64,000 bases of DNA from Thalassovita taeanensis (GTDB lineage Bacteria > Pseudomonadota > Alphaproteobacteria > Rhodobacterales > Rhodobacteraceae), in contig NZ_FOEP01000017.1 of NCBI RefSeq assembly GCF_900110775.1, positions 31,009-95,008 of the forward strand. The letters run 5' to 3'. The notes under the pieces were generated by a model that searched no databases, had not been told where the DNA came from, and saw only the letters and a program-made list of their open reading frames with translations. Below, piece by piece: positions 26,656-35,000 of the stretch. How positions within the stretch are numbered: the stretch's first letter is position 1; each line of letters opens with the position of its first letter. Position numbers and translations under genes: made by a program.

Positions 26656-28606
26656 TGCATCATCTAGCCAGCAATCTCTGCGGATCGAACAGTTTCTTTT
26701 TGGGTACGACCGCGGCCACACGTTGTTGGCAAGCAGCGAGACTTCGTCGAAGAAACTCGCGACATCCCTCTTAGCAGACACAGACTGGGACCCGCGTATT
26801 GAAACCGGCACGGAAAGCTATTTGTCCGGCCGCCCTGTTGCGGGTGAAAAACGCTATGCCCTAATGAAAACTTGGCGTGCACCAGAGATGCCGCGTCCTG
26901 GTTGTGTATGGACCCACGTTCTTCTTTTGGATGACGCCGACCTATCTCGTATTACCCAGCTAAATAGTATCCTTGCAATGTTCCATAAGCCAAAGGAGGT
27001 TGGGGAATACCGCGACTTTTCAGAGCATCTAGAACTGAACCTTTCGGCGGGTTCGCACGATATACAATCAATCAACCCGGAAACTATTTTTGATTTGGTT
27101 GTACGCACGTATTTTGAGGCAGATAAAAGATTGGTGCTGCGATCTTCGAAAGACATGGAAGCAGCCATGCTTGCTTTGTGGTCCCAACAGTGGCCTGCAT
27201 TGCGACGCCAGTTTTCATTTCGGCTCGCTCCACTTACTGGGCAAAAACCGCGTTCAAAATCTAACTTCGATATCGAGTTCGCGACTCCTAAATCCAAGGA
27301 AGAAAGAGAATTCGGGCCATTAGAACATGCAATCATTTCTAAAATTACCAATGACGTAGCCGAAATTTTCCCCACTCATTTTCGGCGATTTCTGTGGCGT
27401 TATGGCGCTGATACTGAAAGCAAAAATGGAGATTTGGTCAAGCTTGCGCAGCTATATGAACTCCTTTTCTCACATGAGAGCGGCGCCTTGGACACTGATC
27501 AAACTCTGTCAAGAATTGTGCACTGGTATCCGTCGCAAGAGGTGGCTGGACTTCTCAAGCGAGAAATCATGCAACCTGCAGCTGCTGAGTTTTCCGTATT
27601 GCCCGACCTCGATCAGTTTGAAGTACTACAAGCTATAACCAGTATGCCAAATTCGAACGCGCTGCCCGATCCAGAGCCAGTGGAAAAGTCGACGGTGCAG
27701 ACCTGGATCACGGCTCATCCTACCGAGTTGGCCGCTTTGCTGTCGAAGGAAGCAAGTCGCAAAGGACCCTTTGCGGAGAGCCTGTTTGATGGAATTACAC
27801 CCAAAAAGAACGCCGACTTTCTCTGGGATCTTCTTAAAGATTCAGAAGCTGCGTTCGTGCGAGCATCCGGTCGTTCAATAGAGCATCTTGCGGATAGCCG
27901 CGTAAACACCCTCAGCGATGAGGCCCTGCTGTCACTGCTTCAAGAGAGTCGGGCGAAAAAGCCGTCGATTGCGAAGCTTGTTCAATTCATTATTGGCCGA
28001 AATCACTCCGGTCTTGTCGAAATGGTAGCCGATTGTGCTCCAGAGGCAGTTACTGCATCTGTGATTGATGGCGTTTCGGCCTCACCATCGAAAGCGTTAC
28101 CGGACATCGGGGAAACTTGGACCGAGTACGTTAGGAACCGACCAGATTGGATCATCCATTATGCAAAAAATACGGCAAAGAAACGGTCGCAACTACTCGC
28201 CTGCCGCTACCTTCTCAATGCTGACAAGCGCCACGTGCCGATCGCTGTTTGGGCTGAGCGCTTAGAGGAAACCAAAGACGACCTCTCGAGCTCTACCGCA
28301 TTGGATTTTCAAGTTTTCTTGCTCGTTCAGGCCTTTCACGAACCTTCCGATGGTTCTCAAGTTCTAGTGAACGACGCTTTCGATGCAGTTTACGAGGCGC
28401 TTCTAAATCGAAATTTGGCGTGGCGCACCGAGAATTACTTGACCGATTATCTGCCGAGTATCGGCTGGTACAGCAACTGGGACAAATGCTTAAGACTTCA
28501 GATAGCGGTTGTCGCACTTTGGAAAGGGTTAGGTCTGCCGAAACGCACATTGCAGGAGATGACAAGAAGCGAGCGGTTGAAGGAAGAACTGTACGCCTTG
28601 TGGTAG
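26645..28606 (+). CDS. GTPase-associated protein 1 (GAP1)
   Basis: Large 653-residue protein without a recognised enzyme motif. The N-terminus carries the GAP1 signature QFLFGYDRGHTLLAS (16-30) and, further on, YALMKTWRAPEMPRPGCVWT, which I associate with the GAP1-N domain; the remainder is helical (middle and C-terminal GAP1 regions). GAP1 proteins always travel with double-GTPases and are proposed scaffolds or sensors. It overlaps double-GTPase 1 by 11 bp and closes the operon. Confidence 0.72.
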   Translation: MTRSASSSQQSLRIEQFLFGYDRGHTLLASSETSSKKLATSLLADTDWDPRIETGTESYLSGRPVAGEKRYALMKTWRAPEMPRPGCVWTHVLLLDDADLSRITQLNSILAMFHKPKEVGEYRDFSEHLELNLSAGSHDIQSINPETIFDLVVRTYFEADKRLVLRSSKDMEAAMLALWSQQWPALRRQFSFRLAPLTGQKPRSKSNFDIEFATPKSKEEREFGPLEHAIISKITNDVAEIFPTHFRRFLWRYGADTESKNGDLVKLAQLYELLFSHESGALDTDQTLSRIVHWYPSQEVAGLLKREIMQPAAAEFSVLPDLDQFEVLQAITSMPNSNALPDPEPVEKSTVQTWITAHPTELAALLSKEASRKGPFAESLFDGITPKKNADFLWDLLKDSEAAFVRASGRSIEHLADSRVNTLSDEALLSLLQESRAKKPSIAKLVQFIIGRNHSGLVEMVADCAPEAVTASVIDGVSASPSKALPDIGETWTEYVRNRPDWIIHYAKNTAKKRSQLLACRYLLNADKRHVPIAVWAERLEETKDDLSSSTALDFQVFLLVQAFHEPSDGSQVLVNDAFDAVYEALLNRNLAWRTENYLTDYLPSIGWYSNWDKCLRLQIAVVALWKGLGLPKRTLQEMTRSERLKEELYALW

Positions 28607-28841
28607 CATCAGCTAGCTACCGGCAGCGCCGAAGGAGTTTGTACGCTGTAAATTCAATCAACGTCTGCCTCAGGGAGGCCGGTCGGAGGTTGCATGAAAG
28701 GCAGCTCGTCTCGCGTTGAGTGAATTCGCAGCTCAGTGGGTTTTGCGAGTGCAGCGAATATCTCCTATATCGGGTCGCGCTGAAACATGAAAGATGGACG
28801 CTGGATGTTTCCTTTGGGCCGATCGAGTCATGGTCAGGCCT

Positions 28842-30755
28842 TCACCCACCCAACAACTCCTCGATAAAATCTTCCTGCCGGTCGAGCGCCGCTTCCCATT
28901 CCTTCGGCACCGCCGCTTCCCGCTCGAGCTTCTCGGGCTCAGGCTGCCCGCGCCCGCCCTCGAGCGCCATCACGCTCATCGCCCGCGCTTCACGGCGTTG
29001 CGAACGATCCCGCACAGGCGCGCGTTCTGCAGGTTTCCGCGATTCACCCTCACGGGCATCGTCATCAGCGTCGCCACTCCACGGCCCCACCCCCTGCACG
29101 CTCGGCGGGTACGGGAACGCCTTGCCCTCCTGCCGGGCCAGCATCTCCTTGAAGAACGGATCGTCGTAATACTTGATCCGGCTCGCCTTGATCGGGTGTT
29201 GCGGCGAGGCAAGGATGATGACCTCGTCGGGGTCCATTAGGCGCGCCTCTGTCTCCGACAGGAGCGGCCGCTCTTCCAGCCGGGCCGAGGTCGAGGTCGC
29301 GCCAAGGAAGCCCTTGTTGCGGCCATACATGCGGGTCACGGCCTCGCGGGTTGTACTGCCGACGGCGGCAGAAACCTCTCTTACCGTCCGCTGATCACGT
29401 GGCGTGATGTAGAGCTTCAGCCCTGCCCCGTTCTCGAGGCTTTCGCGGCCTTCGGGGCCATAGATCCGGTCAAGCGAGGCCAGCGACTGAGCGATCATCG
29501 CGACGCGGCCGCCATAGCTCGCCAATGAATGGATCGCACGTTCGAGATAGGGCATCGCCCCCATCTGCTGGAATTCGTCGATCATCATCATGACCGGCCA
29601 AGGCTCGTCCGGGCCGGGTTCGTTCAGGCGGATCGACGCGATGAGATCAGCGAACATCAGGCGCAGGAGCGGCGCCAGGGTCGCGATGTGATCCTCGGAG
29701 ACGGCGATGTAGAGCGACTGCGGTGTCTTCCGGAAGGTCGAGAAATCAAAGTCGCTCGCCTCGGTGGCCGAGCGGACCGCCGGATTGTCCCATTGCTTGA
29801 GGCCGGCAGTCATCAGCGCCTGGATGTTCGAAGTGAGAAGCCGCGACGAGGCTGAGGCCGCATTGGTCCAGAGCTCGCGCAGGATGTCTTCTTCGGCCTC
29901 GTCGGCATAGGTCTTGTACTGGGCGTTCTTGTATTCGCCCCCGGCGACGATCTTGTTCACCTCGCCAAGGTTCGGCGTGCCGCGCTGGATGGCCAGCAGG
30001 CAGGCCGCGACAAAGATCGACTTGCCAGCCTCAGAGAAGGTGTCGAGCTGCTTGTTGTCCTTGTCGAGGAAGAGGTCGGCCAGGATCGACACCTCGGTGA
30101 AGCGCTGCGCGAAGCTCGGGGCCTTGGCGATCCGGGCGAGCGGATTGTAGCGGTGCGTGGCGTTGGCCCAATCGAAGGGGCTGAAGCGATAGACCTCGTC
30201 GCCGTTGAGCGCCCGCAGCCGGGCGGTCTTCTCGAAGTTCTCACCTTTCACGTCGAGCACCACGACCGAGCCCGCGAAGCTCAGAAGGTTCGGGATCACG
30301 AAGCCGACGCCCTTACCCGCACGGGTCGGCGCCACCATCATCACATGGGGGATGGTGGTCGAGGAGATGAACTCGGGCCTAGAGCTCGGCGCGCCGAGCT
30401 TGCCGCAGACGAAGCCCTTGCCGGGGGCCTGCAGCATATCGTTCTTCTTCAGCTCCGCCTTTGTCTGCCAGTGAGCCGAGCCGTAATCGTCGCGCTCCTT
30501 CTTCCACGTCCAGGCCAGCGCCAGCGCACCGAGGCCAATCGCCCCGAAGCCGACAGCGCCAAACCCCACCTTGAAGGCTTCGGGGTGCGCCGCGCGGGTG
30601 CCGGCGCTCGCCTTCCAGAGCGCCAGCATGTCGAAACTCTGAAACCCGGTTTTCAGGGCTAGGGTCAGATAGAAGGCGGCGACGATGGTGCCGATGACGG
30701 CGCCGCAGATCACGCCGAAGAGGAGCGCGGCCCAGAGAGGAAGTGTCTTGGTCAT
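28842..30755 (-). CDS. virD4: VirD4/TraG-type coupling protein
   Basis: ATP-driven coupling protein of about 637 residues that brings the relaxase-DNA complex to the channel. Two N-terminal membrane helices (about 10-35 and 63-85), Walker A APTRAGKG (142-149 from this start), Walker B region VMMMIDEFQQMG and the later YITPRDQRT are visible. The second of two close ATGs (30755) has AAGGGG nine bases upstream; the first, at 30764, would place it directly against the codon. The C-terminal 70 residues are polar and charged. It follows the relaxase gene by only 14 bp. It normally follows virB11, so the order is disrupted here. Confidence 0.95.
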   Translation of the reverse strand: MTKTLPLWAALLFGVICGAVIGTIVAAFYLTLALKTGFQSFDMLALWKASAGTRAAHPEAFKVGFGAVGFGAIGLGALALAWTWKKERDDYGSAHWQTKAELKKNDMLQAPGKGFVCGKLGAPSSRPEFISSTTIPHVMMVAPTRAGKGVGFVIPNLLSFAGSVVVLDVKGENFEKTARLRALNGDEVYRFSPFDWANATHRYNPLARIAKAPSFAQRFTEVSILADLFLDKDNKQLDTFSEAGKSIFVAACLLAIQRGTPNLGEVNKIVAGGEYKNAQYKTYADEAEEDILRELWTNAASASSRLLTSNIQALMTAGLKQWDNPAVRSATEASDFDFSTFRKTPQSLYIAVSEDHIATLAPLLRLMFADLIASIRLNEPGPDEPWPVMMMIDEFQQMGAMPYLERAIHSLASYGGRVAMIAQSLASLDRIYGPEGRESLENGAGLKLYITPRDQRTVREVSAAVGSTTREAVTRMYGRNKGFLGATSTSARLEERPLLSETEARLMDPDEVIILASPQHPIKASRIKYYDDPFFKEMLARQEGKAFPYPPSVQGVGPWSGDADDDAREGESRKPAERAPVRDRSQRREARAMSVMALEGGRGQPEPEKLEREAAVPKEWEAALDRQEDFIEELLGG

Positions 30756-30769
30756 GCTGGTCATCCCCT

Positions 30770-32710
30770 TCAGAATTCCATCTCGTCATCGAGGCCGCGG
30801 TCTAGTGTTTTGTTTCGGGCAAGATCACGCCCCAACTCCTGGGCCTCTTGCTGGCCGCGCAACCGCGCCACCTCCGTCGCCTTGTCCTGCTGCAACCCGG
30901 CGGCGCGGTCGGTGAAGACCTGATCGCCGGTCTCCTCGAAGGTCATCTCCAGGAATTCCTGCGTGACGGTGATCTGGTCGAGCTTGCTCGGCAGAGCCGC
31001 ATCCAGCACCTCGTAGTTGCCGCGCCGAAGTTCGGCCAAGCCCTCCTCACCCAATTCCTTGAAGAGCTCGGATTGCAGGGTCCGCTCGACGGTCGCTTCC
31101 TGTTCCTCGGTGAGCTTGCCATCTCGCAACATGTCGGCGAGGTCCTGCAGGTAGGGATTGGGCGTCCGGTCGTCTTCGTCGATGAGGGGCAACGTCGCCT
31201 CCTCCTCGTCCGCGAGGGTCCGACCGATCTCGACGCCCAGTTCCTTGGCGCGTTCCATCAGCGCGTCCATCACGCCGTCGACCTTTTCGAGGGCGGCATC
31301 GATCTGGTCGTCACTCGCGGTCTCCACGCTCAGGCCGTCCTTGGCCAGCACCGCGTTCATGTCCCGCTCGACCCAGTCCTGCGCCATGCCGTAGTTCCGC
31401 GTGCCGCCGGCACTGATCCGCGCCACCAACTCTTCGCTATCCATCCCGAACTCCTTGGCCCGCGCGAGCACATCGCGCAGCCCATCGTCATTGCCGGACT
31501 GCAGCGCGGCGATCAGCACCTCGCTGCCCGCCCCCGGCGGATAGGGTTCTTCGAGCTGCTTGCCAAACCGCGCGCGCAGGTCTGGGTCCGGCACCATCTG
31601 CGAGAGGTCCGCAATGATCGGCGCGGCCTTGGCCTCGAAGGCGGCGCGCTCGGCCGGGTCCAGTTCCTCGGTCTTGAGCCTGAGCGCCTCGATCGTGCGC
31701 TCGGAGTAGTCGATCGCATCACCGACGGTCTTGATGTCCTTCATGTCTATCTCTCCTTCGGTGAAGTTCCAGGGCGTGCCGGAGCCGAGACCGTCTGCCA
31801 TGCCGCGTACGGCACGTGCCATGTGACGCTGGTCCATCCGGTCCAGCAGGTCGGCGAGGTTCTTGTAGTCCTTGGCGAAGCCCACGACCTGCGCCTGCGC
31901 GATGGCGGATTCCTGGGCCGTCATGACGATCTCGCGCGGCAGGCGGGCCTCTTCCTTGGCGCGGTAGATCTCTTCGATCCCGGCGGGTTTCTCGAAGATA
32001 CCTCGCTCGAGCCGGGTGGTGGCGTCGAGGATCACACCATAGCGTTCCGCGATCTCGGCCTGCTTTTCGCGCATGAGCTGCGGCGACATCACACCCTCAG
32101 CCCAGCAGGAGAACCAGGTGCCGTTTTCGACACCGCGGTTGTTCAGGATGATATGGGTATGCTTGTGCGCCCGGTCGTCATGAACCGCGAGGACATAGTC
32201 CCACTGGTCGCCGTATTCGCCGCTCTCGAAGAAATGCTCCGTCCAGTCCATCGCGATGTCGCGGACTTGGGTTGCCGTCACGTCGGTCGGGAAGGACAGC
32301 AACATGTGTGAGGTGAAACCGAGCTTGGTCGAGCCGCGCCAGGTCCCGGCCCAATCCTCGATGATGTCCTCTTTCTGCTCTTCAGAAAGGACCGCCGCAT
32401 CGGTCAGCGCATTGGTCATCGTCGAGTAGGTGTAGACCGCCTTATCGTTGATGTAGGAGATCTGCGCCCCGAGCGAGGCACGCGTCTTGCAGCCCCCTGC
32501 CCGGATCCGTTTGAAGACCGCCGCGCGGCTCTGGCCCGAGGCCGCCTTCAGCGCGTTGCGCGCCGACAGCGATCCGACGCGCGCGAAACTCCGCCCCTGC
32601 CGACGCCCCGCCAGCCGCGCGTCGATCCGCGCCGCGGCCTGGCCCCGGATGCGCTCATCCTCCCAGAGCCGCCCCATGACCGAGGCGTAGAGGGCGAGCG
32701 GATCAGCCAT
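30770..32710 (-). CDS. VirD2/MobA-type relaxase
   Basis: Nicking enzyme of 646 residues that cuts oriT and pilots the strand into the recipient. Seen: the N-terminal relaxase fold with a histidine metal triad in DDRAHKHTHIILNN (His182, 184, 186) and candidate catalytic tyrosines in YINDKAVYTY (86-95). The C-terminal half is acidic and helical without a known enzyme motif. An in-frame ATG at 31744 with its own strong ribosome site separates the two halves. The start overlaps the relaxosome gene by 8 bp. Confidence 0.9.
   Translation of the reverse strand: MADPLALYASVMGRLWEDERIRGQAAARIDARLAGRRQGRSFARVGSLSARNALKAASGQSRAAVFKRIRAGGCKTRASLGAQISYINDKAVYTYSTMTNALTDAAVLSEEQKEDIIEDWAGTWRGSTKLGFTSHMLLSFPTDVTATQVRDIAMDWTEHFFESGEYGDQWDYVLAVHDDRAHKHTHIILNNRGVENGTWFSCWAEGVMSPQLMREKQAEIAERYGVILDATTRLERGIFEKPAGIEEIYRAKEEARLPREIVMTAQESAIAQAQVVGFAKDYKNLADLLDRMDQRHMARAVRGMADGLGSGTPWNFTEGEIDMKDIKTVGDAIDYSERTIEALRLKTEELDPAERAAFEAKAAPIIADLSQMVPDPDLRARFGKQLEEPYPPGAGSEVLIAALQSGNDDGLRDVLARAKEFGMDSEELVARISAGGTRNYGMAQDWVERDMNAVLAKDGLSVETASDDQIDAALEKVDGVMDALMERAKELGVEIGRTLADEEEATLPLIDEDDRTPNPYLQDLADMLRDGKLTEEQEATVERTLQSELFKELGEEGLAELRRGNYEVLDAALPSKLDQITVTQEFLEMTFEETGDQVFTDRAAGLQQDKATEVARLRGQQEAQELGRDLARNKTLDRGLDDEMEF
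31744..31758 (-). promoter_or_regulatory. Internal ribosome-binding site and start inside the relaxase gene
   Basis: On the minus strand AAGGAGAG (31758-31751) is followed after 6 bases by an in-frame ATG at 31744, encoding MKDIKTVGDAID. Use of it would make a separate C-terminal protein of 324 residues (30770-31744). The position is exactly where the catalytic half ends, so it may reflect an old gene fusion or a dual product. Confidence 0.5.
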
Positions 32711-33323
32711 TGCGCACCAGCCTTAAACCGCCGCCTGTCACGGGCGAGCTGTCCTCCAGAACCGCGCTCTCCGTCCCCTGCCCCTCTTCCTTTTGCGGTC
32801 CCTCCTGATGACGTAGCGCCTGTGCCGCATCCTTCATCCGGCCCAAATCACGGCTCATGGACTGCGCCAGATCAAGGAGTTCGATCAGCACCGAGCGGTC
32901 CGCCTCCGAAACCTCCAGCCGACCACGATGGACCGCCTTGGCGAGCACCAATCCGGCGTCGCTCACATCCTTCGCCTGACGCCACGCGGCGCAAAATTCC
33001 GCGACCAGATCACGGGGTACGTCGAGGAAACCGCACCGTCCGCGCAGCACCGCGTTGAGTGCCTGGGATCGGTTGGCAAAGCCCCGTTCACGCCACTCCG
33101 CGTCGAAAGCGTCCAGCTCGGATCGGCTGGCCCGGAACGCCACTGTCTCGCTCGGATCGCGCACCGCGATGCCCTCGCCCGCCTCCTCTTTCGCGAGCCG
33201 GTTCACATGGCGCGGAGAGATGCCGAACGCCGCCGCCAACTCCTTCGCACTCTCGCCCGCCGCGAAGCGCCGCGCCACTTCGATGCGCTCTTCAAGCTTC
33301 AGGTTTTTCGCTGGTCTCGACAC
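32703..33323 (-). CDS. Relaxosome accessory / DNA-binding mobilisation protein
   Basis: A 206-residue protein encoded just before the relaxase and overlapping it by 8 bp. It has an N-terminal helix-turn-helix (EVARRFAAGESAKELAAAFG, then ISPRHVNRLAKEE) and a middle part resembling MobC/VirD1-type ribbon-helix proteins (VAFRASRSELDAFDAEW). Likely binds oriT and helps the relaxase. Start: GTG at 33323 with GGGAG nine bases upstream; the frame stays open to 33485, but that part would translate the 25-bp palindrome and the nic region, so the longer form is unlikely. Confidence 0.75.
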   Translation of the reverse strand: MSRPAKNLKLEERIEVARRFAAGESAKELAAAFGISPRHVNRLAKEEAGEGIAVRDPSETVAFRASRSELDAFDAEWRERGFANRSQALNAVLRGRCGFLDVPRDLVAEFCAAWRQAKDVSDAGLVLAKAVHRGRLEVSEADRSVLIELLDLAQSMSRDLGRMKDAAQALRHQEGPQKEEGQGTESAVLEDSSPVTGGGLRLVRNG

Positions 33324-33356
33324 TAGGGCGTTCTCCCGCTTCCGGGAAAATGATGC

Positions 33357-33414
33357 ATGCTCCGCCGCGCGCGAACGCGATTGCTCGCTATCGCGTTCGC
33401 GCGCGGCGGAGCAT
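33357..33414. repeat. 25-bp perfect palindrome (8-base loop) upstream of the relaxosome gene
   Basis: Arms 33357-33381 and 33390-33414 are perfect reverse complements, with an 8-base centre TGCTCGCT. Very GC-rich (CGCCGCGCGCGAACGCG core). It lies between the candidate nic site and the GTG start, so it could be a relaxosome binding site, cruciform or leader hairpin controlling mob gene expression. Confidence 0.8.
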
Positions 33415-33455
33415 TCAGCTTTGCGGGAAACGCCCATGACAGACCCCTCGGACAA

Positions 33456-33487
33456 AATGTGCAAACATTGGCCATATCCTGCCAACG
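33456..33487 (+). other. oriT: Candidate oriT nic region
   Basis: Contains CATATCCTGCCAACG: TATCCTG (33475-33481) followed by CCA is the nic core of RK2/Ti-type relaxases, which cleave after the G; on the opposite strand it reads GGCAGGATAT, as in T-DNA borders. A small inverted repeat AATGT-GCAA-ACATT (33456-33469) sits 5 bases before it, on the side where relaxases read DNA. About 160 bp upstream of the mob genes, the normal place for oriT. Predicted cut between 33481 and 33482. Confidence 0.6.
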
Positions 33488-33559
33488 TCTTTCTTCTCTC
33501 CTTCGCTTATATCTCAATACGTCACATTGCGCAATATTGCTTTTTGCATGATGTGTCTT

Positions 33560-33587
33560 TTTGAGAGCGTTTGGGAACGCTTTCAAA
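33560..33587. repeat. Inverted repeat near oriT
   Basis: Arms TTTGAGAGCGTT (33560-33571) and AACGCTTTCAAA (33576-33587) pair with one mismatch around a TGGG loop. About 80 bp from the proposed nic site; could be a regulator or accessory-protein site. Confidence 0.45.
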
Positions 33588-33811
33588 GCCCCCGTGCAGC
33601 GCGACACGGATCAAGCCCAGTGGTCACTGATGCGTGGAAGGAGAGGGGAACAAGCTGCCGAAACGGGTGCCTAAGCAGCACGTGACGACAGGCAAATCGA
33701 GCGCCCGAACCGGTTACGGATCGGGTGCCATGTACACGAAAACTGCCCGCGCTCGAGGGCGCGAGTCACGCCCTATGAGGGCGTCACGAAGCTTTTGAGA
33801 GACCGTGTCAG

Positions 33812-33841
33812 ACCCCTGCGGATCTGAAGACCCGCAGGGGT
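33812..33841. repeat. GC-rich hairpin beyond the 58-codon gene
   Basis: Perfect arms ACCCCTGCGG (33812-33821) and CCGCAGGGGT (33832-33841). Lies just past the stop of the leftward small gene at 33849; no T-run follows on either strand, so it is not a classic terminator. Confidence 0.4.
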
Positions 33842-33848
33842 ATCTGGG

Positions 33849-34025
33849 TCAGTGACCCATTACGTCAGTGCGCAGGCCGTCGTAGCGGCTGCGGGCGATC
33901 AGCGCCTCGGTCTCGAGGCTGTCGAGCGTCTCGGGATGGGCGTCTTCATCGAAGGCGGCAAGGTAGGCCTCGAAGGCCATGTCGGCTTGCAGTTCGGCGA
34001 GGTCGATGGATTGTTCGAGTGTCAT
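33849..34025 (-). CDS. Small acidic hypothetical protein
   Basis: A 58-residue acidic, helical protein (MTLEQSIDLAELQADMAFEA). The start at 34025 gives a sensible N-terminus; the frame continues upstream for 34 codons through a low-complexity, proline-rich stretch that looks non-coding. The composition (many Glu/Asp/Ala) is typical of small plasmid-encoded proteins, but no family is recognised. It stands alone between oriT and a hairpin-rich non-coding stretch. Confidence 0.45.
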   Translation of the reverse strand: MTLEQSIDLAELQADMAFEAYLAAFDEDAHPETLDSLETEALIARSRYDGLRTDVMGH

Positions 34026-34126
34026 GATGTGATCCGGCCCAACGATCGTCGCCCAAACGGATCGTGGAAAAGACCGGGGGCATGAGAGCGGGCTGCACCC
34101 GGCACGGGGCGGAATGAAATGGAGCA

Positions 34127-34204
34127 CGCCGGGGGCAGGTTTGTTGTGAGCGATGCCCCGCAGCGCGTAAAGCGCATCAGCCGTCCAGAAACCTGCCCCC
34201 GGCG
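34127..34204. ncRNA. Candidate structured element: 16-bp stem with nested hairpin
   Basis: Perfect inverted repeat: 34127-34142 (CGCCGGGGGCAGGTTT) and 34189-34204 (its exact complement), enclosing 46 bases that hold a further short stem, GATGC (34152-34156) with GCATC (34174-34178). It lies in about 600 bp (34026-34623) with no convincing gene. It could be a small RNA, a leader of the 58-codon gene, or a DNA-level site; strand unknown. Confidence 0.4.
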
Positions 34205-34623
34205 TTGCCGTCCGCTCGACCCCGGGCTAGCGATCTCTAAGGCCAACAGGTCGACGGAAAGGCGCGCGGCGGTGACCTTCACGTGAGACGTTGCCCTGGG
34301 ATGCATGACGATGATTTGCGATTTCGTTGCCTGCGGCACAGGGCGAATTCGCCGCCCCTGGGAGCCTCGCAAAGACACCCCTGGGCGGGTTGCTCGACTG
34401 CCGGAAGGGGTGCGCTTGGCTCGCTAAATGGGCTCCCAGTTCTCACTGCTGACTTTCGGTTTCGCCTCTGGCTTGCACGATCAACGCCGTCACTGAACAG
34501 AACTATTGAAACCGCATCTGCGACTTATCCAGTCTGACTACCCGACTCTATGTCCACGTCCGAAATATCCGGCATCCTTCGGACACCGATAGTGCGCCGG
34601 TCGAGGGCTAGTTCCCCGGAACG

Positions 34624-34654
34624 AGAAAAAGCCAGACCGCCGAAGCGGTCTGGC
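34624..34654 (-). terminator. Intrinsic terminator of the DUF736 gene
   Basis: On the minus strand a perfect 10-bp stem GCCAGACCGC-TTCG-GCGGTCTGGC is followed by TTTTT, with a stable TTCG loop, starting 8 bases past the stop codon. Textbook Rho-independent terminator. Confidence 0.92.
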
Positions 34655-34661
34655 CGTTAGC

Positions 34662-35000
34662 TTAGGCGGCGTCTTTGGGCCCCCAGGGGATAACGGCCTG
34701 CAGGGACAGATCGTCCTGGTTCGCCGCCTTGCCGAGGTTGGCGTTGAAGCCGTGGTCGCGGATGGTCAGCGTGAAGTAGTCCGCGCCGGTCTCCTTGTTC
34801 TGCTTCTTCCAGATGCCGCCGCACTCGACCAGCTTTCCGCGCGGGGAGCGGCCGAGGACGCGGTGCGTCGGGGCCATCGGGTTCGCGCTCGCGACGGGTT
34901 CGACCGTGATGTCGAGGTCGAAGGTCAGGGTCGAGATGGAGCCTGTGCCCTTGGCGGTTTCGATGTCGACGCTGGTGAATTTGATGCAGTTCGTGGTCAT
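34662..35000 (-). CDS. DUF736 family protein
   Basis: A 112-residue protein of a family common on alphaproteobacterial plasmids and genomic islands near mobilisation genes; function unknown. Typical features: an N-terminal beta strand region (CIKFTSVDIETAKGTGSIST), a central basic segment with a tryptophan (GIWKKQNKETGADYFTLTI) and a final PWGPKD. The start at 35000 has AAGGAG seven bases upstream. It has its own terminator, so it is a single-gene unit. Confidence 0.75.
   Translation of the reverse strand: MTTNCIKFTSVDIETAKGTGSISTLTFDLDITVEPVASANPMAPTHRVLGRSPRGKLVECGGIWKKQNKETGADYFTLTIRDHGFNANLGKAANQDDLSLQAVIPWGPKDAA

Noticed and set aside
33324..33485. Longer version of the relaxosome protein
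   Set aside because: Would translate the palindrome and the nic core; the GTG at 33323 has a proper ribosome site and begins the conserved domain.
33812..33841. Possible intrinsic terminator
   Set aside because: The hairpin is good but no T-run follows on either strand, so it is recorded as a repeat only.
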